Counted from the stretch's first letter, positions 51,163-62,036 are shown. The stretch: 64,000 bases of DNA from Blastomonas sp. SL216 (GCA_026625625.1 CP113055.1:2234501-2298500); one strand, 5' to 3'. Notes: generated by a model from the letters alone, not told the origin. Translations and numbers: made by a program.

Positions 51163-52596
51163 TCATTCGTCCAGCACCCAGCTGTCCTTGGTGCCGCCAC
51201 CCTGGCTGGAATTGACCACCAGCGACCCTTTCTTCAGCGCCACGCGGGTCAGGCCGCCGGGGGTGATATCGATGCCATTGGGCGAGACGAGCACGAACGG
51301 GCGCAGGTCGACATGGCGCGGGGCCAGGCCCTGGCGGGTCATGATCGGCACGGTCGACAGCGACAGGGTCGGCTGCGCGATATAGTTGCCGGGCCGCGCC
51401 TTCAGCTTCTGGCGGAACGCGGCAATCTCCTTGCGGCTCGCCGCCGGGCCGACCAGCATGCCATAGCCGCCAGAGCCGTGGACTTCCTTCACCACCAGCT
51501 CGTGCAGATGCTCCATTACGTACGCCAGCGAATCGGCCTCGGAGCATCGCCAGGTCGGCACGTTTTCGAGGATCGCCTTCTCGCCGGTATAGAATTCGAC
51601 GATCTCGGGCATGTAGCTGTAGATCGCCTTGTCGTCGGAAATGCCGGTGCCCGGCGCATTGGCAATGGTGATGCCGCCCGCGCGATAGACATCCATGATG
51701 CCCGGCACGCCCAGTGCCGAATCCGGACGGAAGGTCAGCGGATCGAGAAAATCGTCATCGACGCGGCGATAGAGCACATCGATCGGGCGATAGCCCTGCG
51801 TCGTGCGCATCGCGACCCGGCCGTCGACGACGCGGAGATCATGCCCTTCGACGAGCTCCGCCCCCATCTGGTCGGCCAGAAAGCTGTGCTCGAAATAGGC
51901 GCTGTTGTGGATGCCGGGCGTCAGCACCGCGATCTCGGGCGGGCCGTTGCAGGCGCGCGGCGCACTGGCGGCGAGCGAACGGCGCAGCTTGCGCGGATAA
52001 TCGGACACCTCGCGCACGCGCACGTTGCGGAACAGCTCGGGGAACATGTGCAGCATCGTCTCACGATTTTCGAGCATGTACGACACGCCCGAGGGTGTCC
52101 GCGCATTGTCCTCCAGCACATAGAACTGGTCGGGCCCGGTGCGCACGATATCGACGCCGATGATGTGCGTGTAGATGCCGCCAGGCGGATCCATGCCGAT
52201 CATCTGTGGCAGAAAAGCTTCGTTCTTCGCGATCAGCTCGACCGGGATGCGGCCCGCGCGCAGGATTTCCTGCCGGTGGTAGATATCGTGCAGAAAGGCG
52301 TTGATCGCGCGGACCCGCTGCTCGATGCCGCGGCTCAATCGCGCCCATTCGCGCCCCGAAATGATGCGCGGCACGATGTCGAACGGGATCAGACGCTCGC
52401 TCGCCTCCTCTTCGCCATAGACGGCAAAGGTGATGCCGGTGCGGCGGAAGAAATTCTCCGCATCGCGCGCCTTGGTGCGCAGACGCGACGCATCCTGTGC
52501 GCCGTACCATTCGCAAAATTCGTTATAGGGCGCGCGCACCGAACCATCGGGCAGCAGCATCTCGTCAAAGTGCGGTTTATCCCCTGTCATTGACAT
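51163..52596 (-). CDS. circularly permuted type 2 ATP-grasp protein (DUF404/407)
   Basis: The product has 477 residues. I-P-F-D-I-V-P-R-I-I, R-A-I-N-A-F-L-H-D-I-Y-H, G-V-S-Y-M-L-E-N-R, G-S-G-G-Y-G-M-L-V-G and P-I-M-T-R-Q-G-L-A-P-R-H-V-D-L-R-P-F are hallmarks of the circularly permuted ATP-grasp ligases. Such enzymes activate a carboxylate as acyl-phosphate to form amide bonds and are proposed to make short peptides or tag a protein. First gene of the operon ATP-grasp, alpha-E, transglutaminase, Anbu. An inverted repeat CTGTCA/TGACAG spans the start codon (52596); a second ATG is at 52590. No strong Shine-Dalgarno is seen. Confidence 0.93.
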   Translation of the reverse strand: MSMTGDKPHFDEMLLPDGSVRAPYNEFCEWYGAQDASRLRTKARDAENFFRRTGITFAVYGEEEASERLIPFDIVPRIISGREWARLSRGIEQRVRAINAFLHDIYHRQEILRAGRIPVELIAKNEAFLPQMIGMDPPGGIYTHIIGVDIVRTGPDQFYVLEDNARTPSGVSYMLENRETMLHMFPELFRNVRVREVSDYPRKLRRSLAASAPRACNGPPEIAVLTPGIHNSAYFEHSFLADQMGAELVEGHDLRVVDGRVAMRTTQGYRPIDVLYRRVDDDFLDPLTFRPDSALGVPGIMDVYRAGGITIANAPGTGISDDKAIYSYMPEIVEFYTGEKAILENVPTWRCSEADSLAYVMEHLHELVVKEVHGSGGYGMLVGPAASRKEIAAFRQKLKARPGNYIAQPTLSLSTVPIMTRQGLAPRHVDLRPFVLVSPNGIDITPGGLTRVALKKGSLVVNSSQGGGTKDSWVLDE

Positions 52597-52608
52597 AAGA
52601 TGTGACAG
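52584..52608. promoter_or_regulatory. CTGTCA-N13-TGACAG palindrome over the ATP-grasp start
   Basis: CTGTCA at 52584-52589 and TGACAG at 52603-52608 form an inverted repeat with a 13-base spacer. It overlaps the first codons of the ATP-grasp gene and lies about 140 bases upstream of the divergent DUF2891 gene. It looks like an operator, but could be chance. It does not have the 11-base direct-repeat phasing of the Pho-box-like sites elsewhere. Confidence 0.3.
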
Positions 52609-52745
52609 CTATTGTGCACTGCCGCAAGACAGGAAATGCGGTTGCATGCGGGCACTCCTTTCCGGTGATTTCACGCGCCGCGATCCTTGTCATGCCCCGG
52701 CTTCTGGTGTGTATTCGCCGCGAAACCGAGCGAAGGGACAAGACT

Positions 52746-53873
52746 TTGAAAAATTGGATGGGGTTGGCGCTGTGCGGTGCCATGCTGGTGACCGGCTGCG
52801 GCGCACCCGAGGCGAGCGATAGCCAGGAGGCGGTCGTCATTCCGGAGGCGCGGCCCGACGCGGTGAACGATCGCTTCGCGCGGCTGGCGCTGACCTGCGT
52901 GCACAAGGAATATCCCAACAAGATTTCGCATGTGCTCAACGATGCCGGCGACGCCCGGCCACCGAGCGAACTGACGCCCGCATTCTATGGCTGTTTCGAC
53001 TGGCACAGCTCGGTGCACGGCCATTGGCTGCTGGCGCGCATCCTGAAGACCGACCCGCAATCGCCGATGAAACCCGCGATCCTGGCAGCGCTCGACCGCA
53101 GCTTCACGAAAGAGAATATCGCCGCCGAGCTGAAATATATCGAGGGTGAAGGCCGCAAGGGGTTCGAGCGGCCTTATGGCACCGCCTGGTTGCTGCAGCT
53201 GGTCGCCGAGCTCGATGAAAGCGACGATCCCAAGCTGAAGGCCTGGCGCGAGACGCTCCGTCCGCTGGAGGAGAAGATCGTTGCCGAAACCCAGGCCTGG
53301 CTGCCCAAGCTCGCCTATCCGATCCGGCTGGGCACGCACAACCAGAGCGCGTTCGCCTTTGGCCTGATGCTCGATTATGCCCGCCGCACCGGCAATGCGG
53401 CGTTCGAAAAGCAGCTGGCAGACAAGGCGCTGGAATTCCACCGTGCCGATGTGAACTGCCCGCTCGCCTATGAACCTTCGGGCGAGGATTTCCTCTCGCC
53501 CTGCCTGATGGAAGCCGATCTGATGCGCCGCGTGATGCCGCAAGCGGATTATGCTGCCTGGCTGGGCAAGTTCCTGCCGGAGATCCCGGCGGATGGCTCG
53601 ACCGGCTGGCTCAAGCCCGGCGAGGTGCGCGACCCCACCGACGGCAAGCTGGTGCATCTGGATGGCGTCAACCTCTCGCGCGCCTGGGCGATGGAGGGGA
53701 TCGCGAGCGCGCTGCCGAGCGATGATCCGCGCATCCCCGCGTTGCTCGCAACTGCGAAGCTGCATGCAGACAGCGGCCTCAAGGCGGTGAGCGACAAGAA
53801 TTACGAAGGCAGCCACTGGCTGGGCAGCTTCGCGACCTATCTCACGACGAAGCGTGGGATCGGCGGGAGCTGA
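52746..53873 (+). CDS. DUF2891-family lipoprotein
   Basis: The product has about 375 residues. The lipobox M-L-V-T-G-C has Cys near residue 18, so it is an envelope lipoprotein. The mature part is helical with L-T-P-A-F-Y-G-C-F-D-W-H-S-S-V-H-G-H-W near residue 78, R-P-Y-G-T-A-W-L-L and R-L-G-T-H-N-Q-S-A-F-A, the DUF2891 signature; conserved His, Asp and Glu residues suggest an alpha/alpha-toroid enzyme. Function unknown. The TTG at 52746 gives a standard n-region and has AAGGGA upstream; an ATG at 52758 is an alternative, and an ATG-less extension to 52602 is unlikely. It is divergent from the Anbu operon. Confidence 0.8.
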   Translation: MKNWMGLALCGAMLVTGCGAPEASDSQEAVVIPEARPDAVNDRFARLALTCVHKEYPNKISHVLNDAGDARPPSELTPAFYGCFDWHSSVHGHWLLARILKTDPQSPMKPAILAALDRSFTKENIAAELKYIEGEGRKGFERPYGTAWLLQLVAELDESDDPKLKAWRETLRPLEEKIVAETQAWLPKLAYPIRLGTHNQSAFAFGLMLDYARRTGNAAFEKQLADKALEFHRADVNCPLAYEPSGEDFLSPCLMEADLMRRVMPQADYAAWLGKFLPEIPADGSTGWLKPGEVRDPTDGKLVHLDGVNLSRAWAMEGIASALPSDDPRIPALLATAKLHADSGLKAVSDKNYEGSHWLGSFATYLTTKRGIGGS

Positions 53874-53881
53874 AGCACCCT

Positions 53882-53998
53882 TCTCCCCTCCCCTTGGGGA
53901 GGGGCAGGCTCAGCCTGCTGAGCCGGGGTGGGATCGACCACGATCAAGCGTAGCCCCACCCCGCCCTGCGGGCACCCCTCCCGCAGGCGGGAGGGGAT
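53882..53998. repeat. palindromic repeat cluster, copy 4
   Basis: The cluster lies between the DUF2891 gene and the convergent clpB stop. It contains CCCCTCCCCTTGGGGAGGGG at 53885-53904, CAGGCTCAGCCTGCTGAGCC nearby, a G/A-rich string with complementary GTAGCCCCACCCCGCC, and CCCCTCCCGCAGGCGGGAGGGG at about 53975-53996. It fills the whole gap of about 130 bases. Confidence 0.75.
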
Positions 53999-54005
53999 AG
54001 GCCTA

Positions 54006-56585
<2,580 letters not shown>

Positions 56586-56622
56586 GGGAGTTTCTCCACC
56601 CTATCTAGCCCTTGCCCCAGAG

Positions 56623-56650
56623 ACATAGTGTTGCATCTTTGCAACGCAAG
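56623..56650 (-). promoter_or_regulatory. possible RpoH-type promoter of clpB
   Basis: On the minus strand CTTGCG (56645-56650) and CTATGT (56623-56628) are separated by 16 bases, a plausible -35/-10 pair for alphaproteobacterial RpoH. TTGCAAAGATGCAA between them is an imperfect inverted repeat. The position, 38-65 bases upstream of the clpB start codon, is right for a promoter, but the elements are only partly like the consensus. Confidence 0.35.
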
Positions 56651-56684
56651 GGGAGGCGCCGGCAGAATTTGAAGCGCGCCTGGC

Positions 56685-57572
56685 TCAGCCCCTGCCCGCG
56701 CGCGCCAGCAGCTGCTGCGCACGCGACAGATGCGGGCGGTCGAGCATGCCGCCCTTGTAACCGATCGTGCCAACTCCCGGATGGGCCGCGAACAGGTCGA
56801 CGATCGCCTGCGCCTCGGCCAGTTCTTCATCGCCTGGGGTGAAGGCCGCGTTGATGACATCGACCTGCGCCGGGTGGATCGCCAGCATTCCGGCAAAGCC
56901 ATCGCGGCGTACCTTTTCCGCGCGCGCCTTCAGCCCCTCGAGGTCGCGGAAATCGGCCTGGATGGTCTCGATCGCCGCCACCCCTGCGCTTGCCGCGCCC
57001 AGCAGGCACAGGCTGCGCGCCAGTTCATAGGTAAAGCCATAGCTTCCGTCCGGGTTGCGGTTGCTGGCCGCGCCGATCGAATCGGCCAGATCCTCCGCGC
57101 CCCAGCTCATCGCCACCAGCCGGGCCGCACCCTTGTAGCTGCCGGTATGAAACATCGATTCGGCCGTCTCGGTGACCAGCGCGATGACTGGCGTCGAGCC
57201 CCGCTCGATCCCGTTCGCCACCTCCAGCGCGGAAAGATAGTGATCGAGCAGTTCGACATCCTGCCGCCCATTGGCCTTGGGCAGCATGATGCCGCCCGGC
57301 CGCGCCGGCATCACGGCAGCCAGATCCTCCAGCGTCCAGGCTCCATCGAGCGGGTTCACCCGCACCCACAGACGCGACCGTCCCTCGTCGCGGCTTTCCA
57401 GCATGGTGCGGACCAGCTGACGCGCGGCGGGCTTGTTCTCTGCGGCCACCGCATCCTCCAGATCGAACAGCGCGATATCGGCGGCGCTGTCGGCCGCCTT
57501 GGCCATCTTCTTCTCGCTGTCGCCCGGCGCAAACAGCCAGGACCGCATGGGAAGCTGTGTCATGATCGTCAT
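56685..57572 (-). CDS. CitE-like CoA ester lyase (HpcH/HpaI aldolase family)
   Basis: The product has 295 residues. R-S-W-L-F-A-P-G-D-S at the start, F-D-L-E-D-A-V near residue 40, R-V-N-P-L-D, I-M-L-P-K-A-N-G, V-T-E-T-A-E-S with the metal glutamate, W-G-A-E-D-L with metal Asp, and A-I-H-P-A-Q near the end are all typical. Family members cleave malyl-CoA, citramalyl-CoA or beta-methylmalyl-CoA; the substrate here is not decided. ATG 57572 (M-T-I-M-T-Q) or 57563 are possible starts. It lies 99 bases from the clpB start on the same strand. Confidence 0.85.
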   Translation of the reverse strand: MTIMTQLPMRSWLFAPGDSEKKMAKAADSAADIALFDLEDAVAAENKPAARQLVRTMLESRDEGRSRLWVRVNPLDGAWTLEDLAAVMPARPGGIMLPKANGRQDVELLDHYLSALEVANGIERGSTPVIALVTETAESMFHTGSYKGAARLVAMSWGAEDLADSIGAASNRNPDGSYGFTYELARSLCLLGAASAGVAAIETIQADFRDLEGLKARAEKVRRDGFAGMLAIHPAQVDVINAAFTPGDEELAEAQAIVDLFAAHPGVGTIGYKGGMLDRPHLSRAQQLLARAGRG

Positions 57573-57940
57573 CGCTCGGCGCCCGCTCCTGGAAATGGGA
57601 TGATTTTGTAAAGCCTTGTGCGCATTTACCGCGCCGCGCTGCAAGCGCAATTCTGCGCGGGTGGGGCGCTGAAAAACCCCAAAAATGGCGGAAAGCTGCC
57701 GGATGGCGGACAAGAACCGAGGGCGCAGATCGCAGCCCACTGACGGCGGATAATCCCGAATTCATCCGAAATGGAACAAGAAATTACCCCAAATCCGGCT
57801 TCATCCCCCAAAAACCGGGGTGGTAAGCGATTGAAGATACTGCAAGAAGTGTCCCGACAGGGCCGCCGCTGCCTTCGATCATCGCGATCGCAAGGGCAGC
57901 AGGAGAACAGGCCAGCGGGCGCGTGAACAGTAACAGGGAC
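57573..57940. other. 368-base intergenic region, divergent
   Basis: The stretch separates the minus-strand lyase from the plus-strand winged-helix gene. It is less G+C-rich than its surroundings, with several A-runs (57670-57690, 57770-57820), so it probably contains promoters for both genes. I see no gene, strong hairpin or recognisable operator. In-frame extension of the lyase upstream to 57740 gives a basic, unstructured sequence and is unlikely. Confidence 0.5.
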
Positions 57941-58390
57941 ATGCACGTGAAATCGTTAGCAAGAGACACCAGCCCCCGTCCGACGACCGCATGGCATCGC
58001 CCCATCCGGACGGACGGCGCACATCCTGACCCCGCCCGTTCGGGCACGGTCGAGGGTGATCGGAGAACCCGTTTGATCATGCGCGAACAGCAGGCCGCCC
58101 GCCTGCGGAGCAGCTGCTTTCCCGAACTGAAGCTGCGCAACCCGCTATGGGACATGCTCGTCGCGCTGCTCGCGGCAAAGCGCAACGGCAACCAGCTGTC
58201 GATGAGCGACCTGTGCCTGATGAGCGACGCCCCCGAAAGCACGGCACTGCGGCTGATCCATCAGCTGCGCGAAAAAGGCTATGCCGATATGGTGGCGGAT
58301 CGGTCCGACCGTCGCCGTACACGGGTGACGCTGACCCCGCTGGGCGAGGCGCAGTTCGAACAGTATCTGGATCGCTTCGATCTGGTCTGA
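57941..58390 (+). CDS. MarR-like winged-helix transcriptional regulator
   Basis: The product has 149 residues from ATG 57941. The C-terminal 90 residues carry the winged helix: N-P-L-W-D-M-L-V-A-L-L-A-A-K, L-S-M-S-D-L-C-L-M-S-D-A-P-E-S-T-A-L-R helix-turn-helix, and the wing A-D-R-S-D-R-R-R-T-R-V-T-L-T-P-L-G. This is the sphingomonad MarR-like DNA-binding type. The first 50 residues are basic and low in structure, so an ATG at 58079 (M-R-E-Q-Q) preceded by GGAG could be the true start. AGGGA precedes 57941. Target genes are unknown. Confidence 0.75.
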   Translation: MHVKSLARDTSPRPTTAWHRPIRTDGAHPDPARSGTVEGDRRTRLIMREQQAARLRSSCFPELKLRNPLWDMLVALLAAKRNGNQLSMSDLCLMSDAPESTALRLIHQLREKGYADMVADRSDRRRTRVTLTPLGEAQFEQYLDRFDLV

Positions 58391-58461
58391 CCTCTACGCC
58401 GAGATTTTACCTCGATTTAAGGGTTGTTTGCTAGCGCGGTGCTCTAAAGGACGCACCCGCT

Positions 58462-58923
58462 ATGTCATTTGGACGCAAAGGCCTTACCGAATCCTCCGGC
58501 TTTGCCGGGCAAGACAGTGGCGCACCTCTGCCGGTGCGTGAGCCACGCGTGCATCGGCTGATGAAGGTCACGGTGTTTCACCGCCGCTTTGGTAGTGCCG
58601 ATGGCGTGATCCGCGACATTTCCAGCGGTGGCATCGGCGGACGCTGCGCTGCCCTGCTCATGCCGGGCGACATTGTCGAGATCGACCGGCCGGGACTGGG
58701 CCGGTTCGAGGCCGAAGTGCGCTGGGTCCGCAATGGCCAGTTCGGCGCGCGCCTGACCACCGACTTGCGGATCGACACCAAAGAGGTCGAGAATCTCTCG
58801 TTCAACAACGGCAAGTGGGACAGCGAGGTCAACAAGCCGCTGGAGAACCATGTCTTCACCCGCTTCAAGCCGATGAAGAGCACCTATCGCCCCACCATCT
58901 CGCTGGCGCGCCGCGACAAGTGA
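58462..58923 (+). CDS. PilZ-domain protein
   Basis: The product has 153 residues. The PilZ core at about 30-110 has R-D-I-S-S-G-G-I-G-G (D-x-S-x-x-G motif) and V-E-I-D-R-P-G-L-G-R-F-E-A-E-V-R-W-V strands. The upstream arginine motif is only loosely kept (E-P-R-V-H-R), so c-di-GMP binding is likely but not certain. No other domain is fused. It lies 71 bases downstream of the winged-helix gene on the same strand. Confidence 0.85.
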   Translation: MSFGRKGLTESSGFAGQDSGAPLPVREPRVHRLMKVTVFHRRFGSADGVIRDISSGGIGGRCAALLMPGDIVEIDRPGLGRFEAEVRWVRNGQFGARLTTDLRIDTKEVENLSFNNGKWDSEVNKPLENHVFTRFKPMKSTYRPTISLARRDK

Positions 58924-58983
58924 CCTGCGGCGATGCCCCGCCCCGGCATCGAGGCCGGGGACAGGGCATCCACCGCAACCCTG

Positions 58984-60570
58984 TCAGCTGAACTTCAGGC
59001 TCTTGACGGTCTTCACGCCGGCAATCTGGCACAGCTTCCACAGCACCGGCTCGGCCACGGCTCCATCGACCGACAGCAGCAGCACCGCTTCACCGCCTGC
59101 ACGCGCCTCGCGGCGACCCAGGTGGAAGGTGGCGATATTGACATTGGCCTCGCCCAGCGTCGATCCGAGACGACCGATAAAGCCGGGCTCGTCGCGGTTG
59201 ACGATGTACAGCATATGGCCGTCGAGATCGGCTTCGATCTTGATGCCATAGATTTCGACCAGACGCGGCGTGGCATTGCCGAACAAAGTGCCGGCGACCG
59301 AGCGCTCGCCGTCCGCCGTGGCGACCGAGACGCGCACCAGCGTGTGGTAATCGCCTTCGCGATCATGCCGCACCTCGCGCACGTCGAGACCGCGATCCTT
59401 GGCGAGGAACGGCGCGTTGACCATGTTCACGGCATCGCTGAACGCGCTCATGAACCCGGCGAGCACCGCTGCGGTGATCGGCTTCATGTCGAGTTCGGCC
59501 GCAGCGCCTTCGACTTCGATCGCGATGCTCTTGACGCGGTCGCTCTCCAGCTGGCCGACAAGCCGGCCCAGATTGGTCGCCAGCGCCATATAGGGCTTCA
59601 GCTTGGGGGCCTGCTCCGCCGACAGGCTGGGCATGTTGAGCGCGTTGGTGACCCCGCCCTTGACCAGATAATCGGCCATCTGTTCGGCGACCTGGATCGC
59701 GACATTGACCTGCGCTTCGCTGGTCGATGCGCCCAGATGCGGGGTGGCCACGAAGTTGGGCGTGTTGAACAGCGCGTGCTCGTGCGCCGGTTCGGTGGCG
59801 AACACGTCGAGCGCCGCGCCTGCAACATGGCCCGAATCGAGCGCTTCCTTGAGCGCGGCCTCATCGATCAGCCCGCCACGCGCGCAGTTGATGATGCGCA
59901 CGCCTTTCTTGGTCTTGGCCAGCGCCTCCTTGCTCAGGATGTTGCGCGTCTGGTCGGTCAGCGGGGTGTGCAGCGTGATGAAGTCGGCGCGCGCGAGAAG
60001 ATCGTCGAGCGTCACCTTCTCGATGCCCAGTTCCACCGCGCGCTCGGGCGTCAGGAACGGATCGAACGCGATGACCTTCATCTTCAGGCCCAGCGCACGG
60101 TCGGCGACGATCGAGCCGATATTGCCCGCACCGATCAGGCCCAGGGTCTTGGCGGTCAGCTCGACGCCCATGAAGCGGTTCTTTTCCCACTTGCCGGCCT
60201 GGGTCGAGGCATCGGCCTCGGGCAGCTGGCGGGCGAGCGCGAACATCAGCGCGATGGCGTGCTCCGCAGTGGTGATCGAGTTGCCGAACGGCGTGTTCAT
60301 CACGACGACGCCCTTTGCCGAGGCGGCTGGGATATCGACATTGTCCACGCCGATCCCGGCGCGGCCGACGACCTTGAGATTGGGGGCCGCATCGAGGATC
60401 GCCTTGGTCACCTTGGTCGAGGAACGGATGGCCAGGCCATCATATTGACCGATGATCGCGGCCAGCTCTTCGGGCGTCTGGCCGGTAATGACATCGACTT
60501 CGCAACCGCGCTCGCGAAAGATCTGCGCGGCCTTGGGGTCCATTTTGTCGGAAATGAGAACTTTGGGCAT
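58984..60570 (-). CDS. serA: D-3-phosphoglycerate dehydrogenase
   Basis: The product has 528 residues and carries out the first step of serine synthesis, oxidising 3-phosphoglycerate with NAD. It has an N-terminal substrate domain, a Rossmann motif G-L-I-G-A-G-N-I-G-S near 146, catalytic Arg in I-N-C-A-R-G-G and His in T-P-H-L-G-A-S-T. After the intervening domain a C-terminal ACT domain (about 455-528) can bind serine for feedback. It is the second gene of serC-serA. Its Shine-Dalgarno (GGGGAGAGGGAG) lies within the palindromic repeat in the gap, so ribosome access could depend on that hairpin. Confidence 0.97.
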   Translation of the reverse strand: MPKVLISDKMDPKAAQIFRERGCEVDVITGQTPEELAAIIGQYDGLAIRSSTKVTKAILDAAPNLKVVGRAGIGVDNVDIPAASAKGVVVMNTPFGNSITTAEHAIALMFALARQLPEADASTQAGKWEKNRFMGVELTAKTLGLIGAGNIGSIVADRALGLKMKVIAFDPFLTPERAVELGIEKVTLDDLLARADFITLHTPLTDQTRNILSKEALAKTKKGVRIINCARGGLIDEAALKEALDSGHVAGAALDVFATEPAHEHALFNTPNFVATPHLGASTSEAQVNVAIQVAEQMADYLVKGGVTNALNMPSLSAEQAPKLKPYMALATNLGRLVGQLESDRVKSIAIEVEGAAAELDMKPITAAVLAGFMSAFSDAVNMVNAPFLAKDRGLDVREVRHDREGDYHTLVRVSVATADGERSVAGTLFGNATPRLVEIYGIKIEADLDGHMLYIVNRDEPGFIGRLGSTLGEANVNIATFHLGRREARAGGEAVLLLSVDGAVAEPVLWKLCQIAGVKTVKSLKFS

Positions 60571-60578
60571 TGTATGTC

Positions 60579-60722
60579 TCCCTCTCCCCTTCAGGGGAGG
60601 GGGCCGGGTAGAGGGGAATGGCCTCTGGTCCCGGCCCTGTTGTTGAGTGAAATGAAGCGGGTAAGCCCCTCTCCCTTCGCCGCTGCGCGGCTCTTCCCTC
60701 TCCCCTGAAGGAGAGAGGGCGG
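60579..60722. repeat. palindromic repeat cluster, copy 5 (inside the serC-serA operon)
   Basis: The 159-base gap between serC and serA, both minus strand, is almost filled by repeat: CCTCTCCCCTTCAGGGGAGG near 60581-60600, GGCCGGG/CCCGGCC around 60601-60639, CCGCTGCGCGG, and CCCTCTCCCCTGAAGGAGAGAGG near 60697-60720. The first palindrome provides the purine-rich string before the serA start. Confidence 0.75.
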
Positions 60723-60729
60723 GTGGGTG

Positions 60730-61884
60730 TTACTTGGAGGTCAGCTCGGAATAGGCCCAGTCGAGCCACGGACCCAGCGCCTCGATATCGGCGGTGTCCA
60801 CGGTTGCGCCGCACCAGATGCGCAGGCCCGGAGGGGCATCGCGATAGCCCGCGATGTCAAAGGCCGCGCCTTCCTTTTCGAGCAGCCCGGCAAAGGCCTT
60901 GATAAAGGCCTCATCCGCGCCTTCAACCGTCAGACAGACGCTGGTGGTCGACCGCGTTGCGGCATCGGGCGCAAGATGGCCGAGCCACGGACGCGCCTGC
61001 ACGATGGCATCGAGCGCGGCGGCATTGGCGTTGGAGCGGGCAACCATGCCTTCTGCCCCACCGATCGACTTGCCCCATTCGAGCGCGAAGATCGCGTCTT
61101 CCACGGCCAGCATCGACGGCGTGTTGATCGTCTCGCCCTTGAACACGCCTTCGGCCAGCTTGCCCTTGCTCATCAGGCGGAACACCTTGGGCAGCGGCCA
61201 GGCAGGGGTGTAATTCTCAAGCCGTTCGACGGCGCGTGGGCCCAGGATCAGCACGCCATGCGCGCCCTCGCCGCCCAGCACCTTCTGCCAGGAGAAAGTG
61301 GCGACGTCGATCTTGTCCCAGGGCAGGTCATAGGCGAACACCGCGCTGGTGGCGTCGGCAAAGCTCAGGCCTTCACGGTCGTCGGCGATCCAGTCGCCAT
61401 TGGGAACGCGCGCGCCAGAGGTGGTGCCGTTCCAGGTGAACAGCACGTCATGCGACCAATCGACAGCATTCAGGTCGGGGATCTGGCCGTAATCGGCGCG
61501 CAGGATGACGGGGTCGAGCTTCAGCTGCTTGGCAGCATCGGTCACCCAGCCTTCGCCAAAGCTTTCCCAGGCGAGCGCGGTGACCGGGCGTGCGCCCAGC
61601 ATCGTCCACATCGCCATTTCAAACGCGCCGGTGTCGGAGCCGGGTACGATGCCGATGCGATGGGTGTCGGGGAGCTTGAGCAGCTCGCGCATCAGGTCGA
61701 TACAATATTGCAGACGCGCCTTGCCGATCTTCGACCGGTGCGAACGTCCCAGCGATTCGGTGGAAAGCTGCTGCGGGGTCCAGCCCGGGGGCTTGGCACA
61801 GGGGCCGGAAGAAAAATACGGCCGAGCAGGCAGGGTAGCAGGTTTATCGGCGAGCACAGCGCCCGCACCAACGGTATCAGTCAT
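60730..61884 (-). CDS. serC: phosphoserine transaminase
   Basis: The product is a 384-residue PLP enzyme for the second step of serine synthesis. Y-F-S-S-G-P-C-A-K-P-P-G-W at the start and the Schiff-base lysine in F-S-W-Q-K-V-L-G-G-E-G-A-H-G match the alphaproteobacterial SerC subgroup; I-V-P-G-S-D-T-G-A-F-E and G-E-T-I-N-T-P-S are also conserved. ATG 61884 follows GGAGAGAC; 61908 is an in-frame alternative. It is the first gene of the operon with serA. A structured leader with a hairpin over its Shine-Dalgarno lies upstream. Confidence 0.96.
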   Translation of the reverse strand: MTDTVGAGAVLADKPATLPARPYFSSGPCAKPPGWTPQQLSTESLGRSHRSKIGKARLQYCIDLMRELLKLPDTHRIGIVPGSDTGAFEMAMWTMLGARPVTALAWESFGEGWVTDAAKQLKLDPVILRADYGQIPDLNAVDWSHDVLFTWNGTTSGARVPNGDWIADDREGLSFADATSAVFAYDLPWDKIDVATFSWQKVLGGEGAHGVLILGPRAVERLENYTPAWPLPKVFRLMSKGKLAEGVFKGETINTPSMLAVEDAIFALEWGKSIGGAEGMVARSNANAAALDAIVQARPWLGHLAPDAATRSTTSVCLTVEGADEAFIKAFAGLLEKEGAAFDIAGYRDAPPGLRIWCGATVDTADIEALGPWLDWAYSELTSK

Positions 61885-61887
61885 GTA

Positions 61888-61943
61888 GTCTCTCCTTGCA
61901 GAGAGCACGCGCGGCGTTGGGACCGCGTGGCCCGTCGACGGCC
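61888..61943 (-). promoter_or_regulatory. structured serC leader, candidate serC RNA
   Basis: On the minus strand the 60 bases before serC contain three successive stems: GGCC/GGCC around GTCGACG (61929-61943), CGCGG/CCGCG (61910-61914 with 61923-61927) and CTCTC/GAGAG (61889-61905), the last enclosing GGAGAG, the serC ribosome-binding site. A conserved serC RNA motif is known upstream of serC in alphaproteobacteria. Position fits; I cannot confirm that the consensus is met without a covariance search. Confidence 0.45.
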
Positions 61944-61999
61944 CTAGGGATGAATTGCACGGTTGGCAATCACCAATTGGCCGACGGCGCCAGAATCAC

Positions 62000-62030
62000 G
62001 CTGCCCTGTGCAACAAAAGCGCAGGGCAGC
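62000..62030 (-). terminator. hairpin downstream of the PepSY gene
   Basis: GCTGCCCTG (62000-62008) pairs with CAGGGCAGC (62022-62030) around a 13-base loop, directly after the PepSY gene stop. No T-run follows on the minus strand, so termination is uncertain. The hairpin lies between this gene and the serC leader. Confidence 0.45.
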
Positions 62031-62036
62031 GATCGA

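Noticed and set aside
52584-52608. A fourth Pho box before the Anbu operon
   Set aside because: The CTGTCA units are inverted and 12-13 bases apart, without the 11-base direct-repeat phase.
46771-54000. Palindromes at gene ends read as ordinary terminators
   Set aside because: No T-runs follow and similar palindromes recur at five places, so a repeat family explains them better.
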